Notes under the pieces: model-generated
Databases searched by the model: none
Seen by the model: only the letters and a program-made list of their open reading frames with translations
Told to the model about the DNA's origin: nothing
Shown here: piece by piece, positions 1-8,567 of the stretch
Numbering within the stretch: the stretch's first letter is position 1
Layout: each line of letters starts with the position of its first letter
DNA from: Verrucomicrobia subdivision 3 bacterium UBA7542
GTDB taxonomy: Bacteria; Verrucomicrobiota; Verrucomicrobiia; Limisphaerales; UBA11358
Direction: 5' to 3'
Assembly (NCBI GenBank): GCA_002479245.1
Contig: DLMG01000118.1
Location: forward strand, 1 to 31,608
DNA: 31,608 nt
Position numbers and translations under genes: made by a program

Positions 1-122
1 TCACCGGCCCTGGCCCGTGAAGTCCCTGGCCCGTGAAGTGGGCCGCCTACTTCACCGGGCTACTTCACCGGGCTACTTCACAGGCCGAGGCCCGTGAAAT
101 GGCCTCGCCTATTTCACAGGGC
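1..122. repeat. Cluster of direct and inverted GGCCCGTGAARY arms
   Basis: Two adjacent 16-bp copies of ccctggcccgtgaagt (8-23 and 24-39) are followed by three inverted 13-bp copies, tacttcaccgggc twice (48-60, 61-73) and tacttcacaggcc (74-86). Then comes a hairpin with left arm gaggcccgtgaaat (87-100) and right arm tatttcacagggc (110-122). The 12-mer ggcccgtgaaat at 89-100 is identical to the left inverted repeat of the GIY-YIG element at 28590-28601. I read this as a nest of gene-less copies of the same termini. No coding potential is seen. Confidence 0.75.
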
Positions 123-163
123 AGCTTTTAGTATTTTAGCGTTTCAGATTTTCACAACGCCAC

Positions 164-191
164 TGATTTCCGACCTCCGGCCTGCGACCAA
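164..191. repeat. 7-bp repeat array, four units
   Basis: The units tgatttc, cgacctc, cggcctg and cgaccaa run head to tail in exact 7-bp steps. The first 14 bp recur identically at 29057-29070 in front of the last large gene. The array lies about 40 bp before the flippase start, in the only untranslated region upstream of it. No promoter could be assigned. Confidence 0.6.
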
Positions 192-228
192 AGTCGTGAA
201 GTCCGCTTATTGCCGGTACAAACGTTGA

Positions 229-1716
229 GTGTCCAGTTATCGCCAAATATTCAAAAGTACCGCCATTATTGGCGCCGCGCAGGTGGCCAATATTGGAATT
301 GGCATTGTGCGCAACAAAGCGCTGGCGGTTTTCCTGGCGCCGGCGGGCTTCGGGCTGGCTGGCACCTATTTGACGGTGACCGGATTTGTTGGCGGAGTTA
401 CGGGCCTGGGCCTGGGGATGAGCGGGGTGCGCCAGATTGCCGAAGCGGCGGCCAGCGGAGACCAGAACAAGATTACCCGCACCGTCCAGGCCCTGCGCTG
501 GGCCTCATTCTTTTCAGGCATTCTCGGCATGGTGGTGCTGCTGGCGTTGTGCGTGCCGTTGAGCTATTCCACCTTTGGTAACGGCAATCATGCCGGGGCG
601 ATTGCCTTGATGTCGCTGTCCCTGCTGTTTGGAGGGATTTCCACCGGGCAATACGCGTTGATACAAGGGTTGCGGCGCCTGGTGGATTTGGGCAAATCAC
701 AGGTGGCTGGAGCCTTCTTTGGGATGTTGGCCAGCGTGGCGCTGGTGTATTATTTGCGGGAACGGGGCATCGCGTTATATCTCGTGGCCAACGCCGGCAT
801 GGCGGTGTTGTTCTCTTATTGGTATGCCCGCAAGGTCGAAATACCGCGAATCAAAATGCGGTTGGGGGAATTATGGTTTGAGTCGCGCGGACTGTTGACG
901 TTGGGTTTTGCCTTCCTGATTCAAAATCTGGTGCTGGGACTGGGAGGCTATTTAACCCGGGTCCTAATCATCAACGACCTCGGTCTGGCGGCTGTGGGGT
1001 TTTACACGGCGGCATGGACTCTTTCCAGCTACTATGTCGGCATGATTTTGAAGGCGATGGGCGCGGATTTTTATCCTCGACTCACCGCCACTGCCAATGA
1101 CCACCCGACCATGAACCGCCTCGTTAATGAGCAGATTGAAATGGGTTTGCTCATTGCCGTACCGGGTGTGCTCGCAGTTTTGGCCCTGGCCCCGCTGGCC
1201 TTGCGAATCCTGTATTCCGGGGCCTTCGTTGGCGCGGCTGAAATCATCCGTTGGCAGATTCTCGGGGTGGTTATGCAGGTCGTAAGCTGGCCGATTGCCA
1301 CTGTGCAGTTGGCCAAGGGGAAGGGAAAGTTATATGTGGTTACCGAAACAATTCAAGCCTCCGTGGGGTTGTTCTTTCTGATTGTCGCAATGCGGCTATG
1401 GAAATTGGAAGGCATCGGGATATCCTTTGCGCTGGCAGTGTTCGTCATGACTTTCTACTATTTGATACTCGGGCGCCGGCTGTCGGGCTTCACTTTTTCC
1501 AAAAACTGCCTGCAGGTCCTTGTCCCTTCCTTGCTGGCTGTGGCCGGGGGCTTTCTTTTCATAAACATATTGCCGCCAGCCTGGGGGATAGCTACGGGAG
1601 TCCTGCTCACTGTTGCCGCTTCCGTCGTATCCATCTGGGCGCTGCAACGGTTGCTTGGCATCAACGTCTGGCAACTGGCCCGGGCGAAGCTGGGATACAG
1701 TTCCGCCGCCAAATAG
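229..1716 (+). CDS. Wzx-type O-antigen/exopolysaccharide flippase
   Basis: Integral membrane protein of 495 aa, the usual size for MOP-superfamily polysaccharide translocases. About a dozen hydrophobic segments run through the whole length. The N-terminus (a segment rich in Gly/Ile followed by VRNKALAVFLAPAGFGL) is typical of the O-antigen translocase group. The expected role is to flip undecaprenyl-diphosphate-linked repeat units across the inner membrane. The start is a GTG at 229 that begins MSSYRQIFKS; there is no earlier in-frame ATG near it and the Shine-Dalgarno sequence is weak. It is the first gene of the locus in this window and is followed 72 bp later by a GT2 gene. Confidence 0.85.
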   Translation: MSSYRQIFKSTAIIGAAQVANIGIGIVRNKALAVFLAPAGFGLAGTYLTVTGFVGGVTGLGLGMSGVRQIAEAAASGDQNKITRTVQALRWASFFSGILGMVVLLALCVPLSYSTFGNGNHAGAIALMSLSLLFGGISTGQYALIQGLRRLVDLGKSQVAGAFFGMLASVALVYYLRERGIALYLVANAGMAVLFSYWYARKVEIPRIKMRLGELWFESRGLLTLGFAFLIQNLVLGLGGYLTRVLIINDLGLAAVGFYTAAWTLSSYYVGMILKAMGADFYPRLTATANDHPTMNRLVNEQIEMGLLIAVPGVLAVLALAPLALRILYSGAFVGAAEIIRWQILGVVMQVVSWPIATVQLAKGKGKLYVVTETIQASVGLFFLIVAMRLWKLEGIGISFALAVFVMTFYYLILGRRLSGFTFSKNCLQVLVPSLLAVAGGFLFINILPPAWGIATGVLLTVAASVVSIWALQRLLGINVWQLARAKLGYSSAAK

Positions 1717-1788
1717 GCACGTCATTGTTTCAGCAATGGCTTGGGTTTCAAAAATCAAAATCCGGCAGTACCAGAAAACTTTTCATTG

Positions 1789-2760
1789 ATGACATCAACC
1801 GGAAATCGAACGCTCGAAGCGAGTGTCTGCATCTGCACATTTAATGGCGCGCCTCGCATTCCATTGGTGCTCGAGGCGCTGGCCCGGCAAGATTGTCCGC
1901 CGGAACAGTGGGATGTTCTTGTTGTAGATTCAAGCACCGATGACAGCAAGGCGTTGGCGGAGACGGAATGTGCGCGCTTATTCGGAGCACGCGCGCGGGT
2001 CATCACCGAGAACCGTCCGGGGCTTTCCTTTGCGCGCGAGCGGACGGCCCGGGAAGCTCGAGGCAAAATCATCTGCTTTCTCGACGACGACAACATTCCC
2101 GAACCGGATTTCGTGACTCAAACAATCCGCGCCTTCAAGGAACATCCACACGCTGGTTGTTTGGGCGGGAAGGTCATCCCCAAGTGGGAAAGTCCTCCCA
2201 CGCCACTGGCCGAAGCCGTGGCTGATTTTGCCCTGGCAATTTGCGACCGTGGGGACAAGGCGTTTGCCTACGGTGGCGGCGGCGGCGGGCCCGTCGGGGC
2301 GGGACTGTGCGCGCGGCGGGATTTGCTACGGCAGGTTTACGGTGAGTGGCATTTCGCACGAACGGTCGTTGGCGGAACGGCGGTTAATGTTGGGGGTGGT
2401 GAAGATACGGCGATTTCAGTGGCAATAAAAAATATGCATTGGGAAACTTGGTATGTTCCTTCCCTGATCCTATATCATCTGATTCCCCAATCGCGCATGA
2501 CCAAAGACTACTTCATGCGTTATTACGAACGCATCGGTCGTGGTCAGGCTAATGTCCGCCAATTATATGATTGGAAGGCGAGAACACCACTTTCTTGGCT
2601 GATCGGCTTGAAAGATTTGGGCCGTTGGCTGTCCGGTCATTGGCGCGGGCCTTCACCCGAACTCCGGCATCAACATCCAGCCGTGGCTGGCGACCTGCAC
2701 GACCTGAACCAAAGCTTGACCCTCGGACGCGCCTGTCAGGCGTTTTCATGGCCGCGCTAA
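1789..2760 (+). CDS. GT2-family glycosyltransferase
   Basis: A 323-aa GT-A-fold enzyme, probably cytoplasmic, that should transfer a sugar from a nucleotide donor to the growing lipid-linked unit. Visible motifs are the N-terminal strand SVCICTFNG, VLVVDSSTDDS, the metal-binding DDD at about residues 99-101 in CFLDDDNIPEPDF, and an acceptor-side GGGEDTA near residue 204. The ATG at 1789 is preferred because similarity to the family begins shortly after it; a TTG at 1741 would add 16 residues. The C-terminal 45 residues are rich in Arg and Pro. The next gene starts 6 bp downstream, so the two are probably co-transcribed. Confidence 0.85.
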   Translation: MTSTGNRTLEASVCICTFNGAPRIPLVLEALARQDCPPEQWDVLVVDSSTDDSKALAETECARLFGARARVITENRPGLSFARERTAREARGKIICFLDDDNIPEPDFVTQTIRAFKEHPHAGCLGGKVIPKWESPPTPLAEAVADFALAICDRGDKAFAYGGGGGGPVGAGLCARRDLLRQVYGEWHFARTVVGGTAVNVGGGEDTAISVAIKNMHWETWYVPSLILYHLIPQSRMTKDYFMRYYERIGRGQANVRQLYDWKARTPLSWLIGLKDLGRWLSGHWRGPSPELRHQHPAVAGDLHDLNQSLTLGRACQAFSWPR

Positions 2761-2766
2761 CCACCC

Positions 2767-4095
2767 GTGCGCATTCTTCACATCACCGAATATTGCCATG
2801 CCGGTTCCATCGGAGGAACCGAGCGATATGTTCTCGACTTGATTCGCGGGCTGGACACCGCCGGTTTTCAAAACGGCATCATTTGGCTGCAACCGGGACT
2901 TTCTGCGGAAACGCTGGAGGCGGACGGCGTGCGCATCTTCAAGCTGCCATCGCCGCAAATGCGCGTGGACGCGCCGTTGCCGGAGTTTCATGCGGGTGCT
3001 ACTCGCCTGCTGGAGACGGAAAAGCCGGACTGGCTACATTTTCACACTTTCGGCCTCACCGAGGCGGCACTGGCAAAACTGGCGAAGCAACGCGGCATTC
3101 CTTATGCCTTCACCTATCACAGTCCGGCCTGGACCTGTCGCCGCGAAATCATGCTGCTCTACGGAAAGGAACCCTGCGACGGCGAAGTGCGGGCCTGGCG
3201 CTGCTCCGCCTGCCAGTCTGAAGAACGATTGGGAATGGGACCACTTGCAGGCCATGCCGCCACGGCAATCTCGGCAGTCTTGGGATGGGCAGCATTGCCG
3301 CTGGGAAGAACATCACTTCGGCGTCGCTCCGCCTTTTTTTACGACTCGTTGCGATACCGCCGCGTTCTCCATAGTTTCCTTGCGGAATGTGATCTGGTGG
3401 TTTCTTGCTGTGACTGGAGTGGGCCGGTGTTGGGGCGCAACGGCGCGAGGGAGAATTGTATTGTCCATTGCCCGCAAGGCGTTCCCAACGCCGTCGCCGA
3501 TATGCTCCAGACGGAACAGAAACTCACGCCGCCAACAACCGGTAAAGAGTTTGTCGTCGGTTATGTGGGTCGCGTGGTGGAAGTCAAAGGCGTCCATATC
3601 TTGATGGAAGGTTTTTCGCAGATGAACGGTAAAGAGGTACGCCTCCGCATTGTCGGCTGGGAATCAGACCATGCCGACCAGCCATATGCCCGTCGTCTCC
3701 AACGACTCGCGCAGGCGGATTCGCGGATTGAACTGGTGCCCAAGAAGTCTTTTAACGACACGCTGGCTGAATACCGCAGGCTGTCACTGCTGGCCATTCC
3801 GTCAGTCTCGATGGAAACCGGCCCGCTCACGCTGTTGGAGGCGCTGGCGGTGCGAGTGCCGGTCTATGGCTCAAACCGGGTCGGGCAGTTGAATCTGCTG
3901 CGCGAACATGGCCGCATCGTGGAACACAATACACCCGCTGGCTGGCAGGCCGCGCTTTCTGGCGCGCTTGAAGAATTTAGAAATGGAAAATGGAGCGCGC
4001 ATCAAGAACAAATTTGCAATACCATGAAATTGCGCACCATGGCTGATGTGGCAGCAGAAATGGCGGCACGCTATCAGGCCATCTTTGCGAATTGA
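2767..4095 (+). CDS. GT4-family glycosyltransferase with four-cysteine insert
   Basis: A GT-B-fold enzyme of 442 aa starting at GTG 2767 (MRILHITEYCH). The N-terminal domain carries the GGTERYVLDL glycine loop. The C-terminal domain has VGYVGRVVEVKGVHIL and the E-x7-E donor-site motif in METGPLTLLEALA. Four cysteines at about residues 124, 137, 146 and 149 (the last two as C-x2-C) form a probable zinc-binding knuckle, seen in a subset of GT4 proteins. It follows the GT2 gene by 6 bp. Substrates cannot be told from sequence. Confidence 0.85.
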   Translation: MRILHITEYCHAGSIGGTERYVLDLIRGLDTAGFQNGIIWLQPGLSAETLEADGVRIFKLPSPQMRVDAPLPEFHAGATRLLETEKPDWLHFHTFGLTEAALAKLAKQRGIPYAFTYHSPAWTCRREIMLLYGKEPCDGEVRAWRCSACQSEERLGMGPLAGHAATAISAVLGWAALPLGRTSLRRRSAFFYDSLRYRRVLHSFLAECDLVVSCCDWSGPVLGRNGARENCIVHCPQGVPNAVADMLQTEQKLTPPTTGKEFVVGYVGRVVEVKGVHILMEGFSQMNGKEVRLRIVGWESDHADQPYARRLQRLAQADSRIELVPKKSFNDTLAEYRRLSLLAIPSVSMETGPLTLLEALAVRVPVYGSNRVGQLNLLREHGRIVEHNTPAGWQAALSGALEEFRNGKWSAHQEQICNTMKLRTMADVAAEMAARYQAIFAN

Positions 4096-4111
4096 AGCTG
4101 CCTTGACTGCC

Positions 4112-5281
4112 ATGAATTCCCGTTTGCAAAGCTCGCTGCCGTCCGCAGCCGACCTGCCGGCCAGCCATCTGGCGGAGTCGCGCCTGCCGGCACTGGACGG
4201 CATCCGCGGCGTGGCGGTGCTGATGATCCTGGTGTTTCATTTCTGGCAATCCATGTATCACCTCCCTGCCGCAGCCCCGCTTCAGTCGCACCTTCGCTTC
4301 CTGGCGGGCGGCCAGACCGGCGTGGATTTGTTTTTCGTGCTTTCCGGCTTTCTCATCACCGGCATTCTGCTCAATGCGAAGGGCACACCGCATTTTCTCC
4401 GCAATTTTTATGTGCGCCGTGCTGTCCGGATTCTGCCGCTCTACTACCTGGTGGTGTGTGGATACTTTGCCGCCGGCTGGATCAATTCCGGATTTTACGA
4501 AACTTTCAACAAGGAATGGTGGTATTTTCCCTATCTCCAGAATGTGGGCATGACTTTCTGGCCGCATCAGGTCGGAGAGCCGGGCCATTTCTGGTCACTG
4601 GGCGTGGAGGAACATTTTTACCTGTTCTGGCCCTGCCTCGTGCTGTTATGCGACGAGCGGCGTCTGCCCAAAGTTTTGCTGGCCATCATCGCTGCCGCCA
4701 TGGGTTTTCGCCTGCTGCTGATTCCCTTCGTCGGAGCGGACAATATTTTCTGGTTTTCGCCGTGCCGTCTGGATGCGCTGGCGCTGGGAGCGTTGCTCGC
4801 GGTGGTGGTGCGACGTCCGGAACTGGCTGAAACGGCTCATCAGACCTGCCGCTGGACGCTGATGATTCTCGGCCCGACCTTGCTGGTTCTCTATCCGTTG
4901 ACTTCCGGCAAGGGACTTTTTGTGATGCAAACCGTAAAATACCTGCTCGTAGCGGTGGCCTTCACGGCGTTGCTGGGCACGACCATCGGGCCGGGGCGCT
5001 GGCCGTGGCTGGAACGGTTTTTCAGCACCAGGTTCCTTTGCTGGTGCGGGAAATACAGTTATGCCATGTATGTATTTCACCCAATCATCTATATCCAGAT
5101 TACGGACCTGCTGCGCCCCAACGTGTCACTGGCAACAACTCACCCCAATCTGTATCTCGCGTGTGAATTCCCGCTGTTGCTAGGCGTCGTATTTTTCGTA
5201 AGTTGGGCAAGCTGGCATCTGTTTGAAAAACATTTTCTCAAGCTGAAATCCCATTTTGAGTATGCCGTCCCCCATCATTGA
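4112..5281 (+). CDS. Acyltransferase 3 family membrane protein (OafA-like)
   Basis: About 389 aa with roughly ten membrane segments. It matches the acyltransferase-3 family, which O-acylates surface polysaccharides from cytoplasmic acyl donors. Diagnostic motifs are LDGIRGVAVLMILVFHF with the key His, FFVLSGFLITGILL, RRAVRILPLYYL and the GHFWSLGVEEHFYLFWP block. The ATG at 4112 is chosen over an upstream in-frame ATG at 4046, which would overlap the previous gene by 50 bp and add 22 residues with no family similarity. Its 3' end overlaps the next acyltransferase gene by 20 bp, indicating translational coupling. Confidence 0.85.
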   Translation: MNSRLQSSLPSAADLPASHLAESRLPALDGIRGVAVLMILVFHFWQSMYHLPAAAPLQSHLRFLAGGQTGVDLFFVLSGFLITGILLNAKGTPHFLRNFYVRRAVRILPLYYLVVCGYFAAGWINSGFYETFNKEWWYFPYLQNVGMTFWPHQVGEPGHFWSLGVEEHFYLFWPCLVLLCDERRLPKVLLAIIAAAMGFRLLLIPFVGADNIFWFSPCRLDALALGALLAVVVRRPELAETAHQTCRWTLMILGPTLLVLYPLTSGKGLFVMQTVKYLLVAVAFTALLGTTIGPGRWPWLERFFSTRFLCWCGKYSYAMYVFHPIIYIQITDLLRPNVSLATTHPNLYLACEFPLLLGVVFFVSWASWHLFEKHFLKLKSHFEYAVPHH

Positions 5282-6440
5282 GCCGCCGGCAAAGACCGTC
5301 GCCGCCACTGGGGCGAATATCCGCGTTACTCCGGCGGGACTCTGGCCGAAGCGTTATGATTTGATGGATGGTTTTCGCGGCATCGCCGTGTTGATGGTGG
5401 TTTGTTTCCATTGCGGTTTTCTGCCATTCGGGCATTGGGGGGTGATATTATTCTTTGTGATCAGCGGCTACTGCATCCTGGCCAGCGCGGACAGTTGCCA
5501 GAAACAAAATCTCGGGGCTTGGGGATTTGCCGTCAGGCGTTTTCATCGGATTTATCCGCCCTACCTTTGTGCCGTGGTGTTCTTCATCATAACACGGCTA
5601 ATAAAAATAGGGTTCTCGCACGAGAACCAACTGGCGCAATTCAGCGTGCTGCAATTCCTGCAAAATGCCACACTCACACAATGGCTCACGCTGTTGGTGC
5701 ATCCCAACGCTACAGGTGCCAATCTGAGCCTGATGGTAACGGCCTTCTGGTATTTAGACTACGTGGTGCAATTTTACGCCGTGGTCGCGATTTTTCTCCT
5801 GCTCGTTGTGCGAACCGGACGCGCGAGCCTCAACACGCTCATCATCGCGCTTACCGGAATCAGCTTCATCTGGGTGCTTGGTATGAACAATTTCCATTGT
5901 GGATTGTTCATTGAATACTGGCCGGTATTCGCCTTGGGCTGTCTGGTGTTCATGCGGCTCTGCCAATTCAAAAAACGGTGGGCGCGAATGACGGTGGATG
6001 GCTTTCTGGTGGTGCTGGCGGCCGTGTGCCTGATTGGCAGATTCCATCACCCGGCACCGGTCTGGATTTTCGGCCATGCGACTGAAGCCTTGATGATTGG
6101 CGCCTGTTTCAGCCTGCTCCTCATCGCCCTTCGCGGGGCGAGTGAATGGATTGCTGGAACCATTCCTGGACGAGTCATCTCATTTGTCGGACTCATCTCT
6201 TACAGTCTTTACCTGATTCACCAGTTCAACCTGAAACTCGCCAGCACCGTCATTGGTCACATCCTGCCCACCGGGGCGCCGAGATTGGTGGTAGTATTGG
6301 GAATTGTCGGATTTCACATCGCGCTGGCTACGGTCTTTTGGTTTTTTTGTGAACGGCCATTTTTGAACGAACGCATTCCTCTGTCCGGATTCTTTAAATT
6401 TGTCCGGCGGAATTCCTCCCTGCCTTCGTCCGCTAACTAG
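5262..6440 (+). CDS. Second acyltransferase 3 family membrane protein
   Basis: About 392 aa with multiple membrane segments. It carries MDGFRGIAVLMVVCFHCGF with the catalytic His, ILFFVISGYCILAS, RRFHRIYPPYL, and the late SYSLYLIHQFNLKL segment typical of the family. It is clearly diverged from the neighbouring acyltransferase and lacks that protein's GVEEHFYLFWP block, so it belongs to a different subgroup and may add a different acyl group or modify a different sugar. ATG 5262 is preferred; a TTG at 5256 is two codons upstream. The gene overlaps the preceding one by 20 bp. Confidence 0.83.
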   Translation: MPSPIIEPPAKTVAATGANIRVTPAGLWPKRYDLMDGFRGIAVLMVVCFHCGFLPFGHWGVILFFVISGYCILASADSCQKQNLGAWGFAVRRFHRIYPPYLCAVVFFIITRLIKIGFSHENQLAQFSVLQFLQNATLTQWLTLLVHPNATGANLSLMVTAFWYLDYVVQFYAVVAIFLLLVVRTGRASLNTLIIALTGISFIWVLGMNNFHCGLFIEYWPVFALGCLVFMRLCQFKKRWARMTVDGFLVVLAAVCLIGRFHHPAPVWIFGHATEALMIGACFSLLLIALRGASEWIAGTIPGRVISFVGLISYSLYLIHQFNLKLASTVIGHILPTGAPRLVVVLGIVGFHIALATVFWFFCERPFLNERIPLSGFFKFVRRNSSLPSSAN

Positions 6441-6451
6441 TTGGAAGGCCG

Positions 6452-7303
6452 ATGAATTCAGATCAGATCACAATCATCATGGTCACCCGGAACCGTCCAA
6501 TTTCCCTGGAGAAATGTCTCGCGCGGACACGTTCTATTCTTCCCAAGGAGATTCCGATCCTGGTCTTTGATGACGCGTCCACCGAAGGTTTGCGGGTGCG
6601 GGCGATTGTCGAGGCGCATCCCAACACGGTCTATTTAAGTTCACCGACGTTGGTGGGGCCGGGAGAGGGGCGGAACCGGTGTTTCCGTCACGCCGTCACC
6701 CCGTTTTGCCTGTCGCTGGATGATGACTGTTATTTAGACTCCATGCCCGACTTGTCCCGCTGGCTGGCTGACCGACCGGAAGATCGGGACATTGCGGCGG
6801 TGGGTTTTCGGTACCGTAATCTGCCTGCCGGCGATATGGCTCCGGCCTCTGCGGTGGGCGGTATAACGAAGGGATTTCACGGAGGGGCGAGTTTGCTGCG
6901 CCGGGAAACGGTTCTTAAAGTGGGCGGCTATCTGGATTGGTTTGTGTTTGCTTGCGAAGACACAGAGTTCGCCCTCCGGCTGTGGCGGTTGGGCTATCGC
7001 GTCTGGTATGATCCCTCGGTGATTGTGCAGCACGTGCGTTCGGATGAAGGACGTGAAAAGCGTTGGGGGTCGTTTTATTATGTTCGCAACACGTTTCTTC
7101 TAAACGTGATTTACGGCGGCAACATCGCCGGTTTACCATTGGGTTTGCTACGGGCTTTGCGGCGTGGCCTTTTCCACACGGATGCGCCGGGGGCGACTCT
7201 GACAGGAATTTTTTCTGGATTGGCACTTTTTTTGAAGGGCCGCCGTGCCCGCAAGGAATTGTTTGGCGAAGACCGGAGGTTTTCCCGCAGTGCAGGGGGT
7301 TGA
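6452..7303 (+). CDS. GT2-family glycosyltransferase
   Basis: A 283-aa GT-A-fold enzyme beginning at ATG 6452. Motifs are TIIMVTRNRP at the N-terminus, IPILVFDDAS, the metal-binding SLDDDCYLDS, and a late CEDTEFALRLWRLGYRVWYDP block that carries the catalytic ED pair. This pattern matches dTDP-rhamnosyl- or glycosyl-transferases of polysaccharide loci, but the sugar cannot be inferred. It starts 11 bp after the acyltransferase gene. Its stop is followed by an orphan GT-like tail in another frame (see 7304-7539), so the true C-terminus could have been altered by a frameshift. Confidence 0.85.
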   Translation: MNSDQITIIMVTRNRPISLEKCLARTRSILPKEIPILVFDDASTEGLRVRAIVEAHPNTVYLSSPTLVGPGEGRNRCFRHAVTPFCLSLDDDCYLDSMPDLSRWLADRPEDRDIAAVGFRYRNLPAGDMAPASAVGGITKGFHGGASLLRRETVLKVGGYLDWFVFACEDTEFALRLWRLGYRVWYDPSVIVQHVRSDEGREKRWGSFYYVRNTFLLNVIYGGNIAGLPLGLLRALRRGLFHTDAPGATLTGIFSGLALFLKGRRARKELFGEDRRFSRSAGG

Positions 7304-7539
7304 GTCTTGTGGTTTTTATCGGGCTTCAGAAATTGATATATCTCAAAGTTGCGTCAGGACGAATCTACCTGGGCGCTGGTTTGGCTGTCAGCCATCTGCA
7401 AGGCTGGTTGTCCGACCTTGGTGCCGGAGTGCCTGCCCGCTCGCGCTACCAGTATCTTACATGGCGCCAGTATCGCGCTTTTCGCGTAAAGGTATTGGAA
7501 AACAAGGTTCCCGAAAAAGTCGAACCTGTCCGCGCTTGA
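7304..7539 (+). pseudogene. Possible detached C-terminal tail of a GT2 gene
   Basis: This stretch is open in one frame without its own plausible start and encodes a hydrophobic segment (LVVFIGLQKLIYL) followed by GWLSDLGAGVPARSRYQYL and a basic end. That resembles the region after the catalytic domain in many GT2 enzymes (an amphipathic part, then a segment like RPVSxxTYRRWRxLR). Either the upstream gene has suffered a frameshift near its stop, or this is the remnant of a second GT2 whose body was deleted. The call rests on pattern resemblance only. Confidence 0.35.
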
Positions 7540-7580
7540 AGCTGGCAAGAGCCTGACCATTTTATTTAGATTGATTTATC

Positions 7581-8567
7581 GTGAATGAAATAAACATAAA
7601 ATCTTCCCTGGTTGTGATGATGCCTTGTTACAATGACTGGGAGGTCGTGCGTCTGCTATTGAAGCAGCTTGACGCCACTTTCACTGCATCGGGTCAGAAG
7701 GGCGAAGTGCTTCTGGTGGACGATTGTTCTTCAGCGCCTCGTCCGCAGGATCTCGCAGCGGGACCATATCAGGCCTTAAACCGGATCGAAGTGCTGCGAC
7801 TGAGACGGAACCTGGGGCACCAACGGGCAATTTGCATCGGCTTGAGCCATGTTTTTGAGCAACATGACCCGGATGTCGTGCTGGTGATGGACGCCGATGG
7901 AGAAGACCAGCCGGCAGACATTCCCAAAATGTTGTCGGTCTTTGAAGAACATCACCGGACGGCCATTGTTTTTGCGGAGCGGACCCGCCGTTCGGAAGAT
8001 TTCGTATTCCGAACGGGGTATCATTGCTACCGCATTCTCCACTGGGCACTCACGGGTATCCGTGTGAGGGTGGGTAATTTTAGCATTATTCCCAGGGAAC
8101 ATCTGGCTTCACTGGTGGTGATTTCCGAGACCTGGAACCATTATGCAGCCTCGGTGTTCAGGTCGAAAATCCAGCACATCGGCGTGCCCACCGTACGCGG
8201 AACCCGGCTGGCCGGGAACTCGAAGTTGAACCTCACCAGCCTGGTGGTTCATGGACTTAGCGCCATTGCCGTGTTTCTCGACGTGGTGGGCGTCCGGCTT
8301 ACTCTCGCGGCGTGTGCCGGTGCCGCATTCCTTTTTCTGCTTTGCCTCGCCGTTATCATTGTGAAATACGCGACCAGCCTGGCCATTCCCGGCTGGGCGA
8401 CCACGACTCTGGGTCTGCTGCTGATTATTTTAATGCAGATATTCGTTCTGGTCCTGGGCCTGACCGGTTTGGTGCTGTTCAACCGGAACAACTTGAGCTT
8501 CATTCCGATTCGCGATTACAAATATTTTGTCGGCCAGGTTATCGAAATATATCCGGCGCATGCCTGA
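7581..8567 (+). CDS. Polyprenyl-phosphate sugar GT2 (DPM1/GtrB-like)
   Basis: A 328-aa GT2 enzyme with catalytic domain to about residue 215 and two C-terminal membrane segments (about 225-260 and 270-300). This architecture makes polyprenyl-phosphate-linked sugars for periplasmic GT-C enzymes. Motifs: SSLVVMMPCYNDWEVV, VLLVDDCSS, LRLRRNLGHQRAICIG and the metal-binding MDADGEDQP. The start is GTG 7581. The 3' end overlaps the methyltransferase gene by 8 bp. The GT-C-like protein at 9350 is a plausible user of its product. Confidence 0.85.
   Translation: MNEINIKSSLVVMMPCYNDWEVVRLLLKQLDATFTASGQKGEVLLVDDCSSAPRPQDLAAGPYQALNRIEVLRLRRNLGHQRAICIGLSHVFEQHDPDVVLVMDADGEDQPADIPKMLSVFEEHHRTAIVFAERTRRSEDFVFRTGYHCYRILHWALTGIRVRVGNFSIIPREHLASLVVISETWNHYAASVFRSKIQHIGVPTVRGTRLAGNSKLNLTSLVVHGLSAIAVFLDVVGVRLTLAACAGAAFLFLLCLAVIIVKYATSLAIPGWATTTLGLLLIILMQIFVLVLGLTGLVLFNRNNLSFIPIRDYKYFVGQVIEIYPAHA

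Noticed and set aside
3977..4588. 203-aa open frame on the minus strand
   Set aside because: It overlaps the strongly supported GT4 and acyltransferase genes, and its translation is low-complexity His/Gln/Arg-rich shadow sequence with no family motifs.
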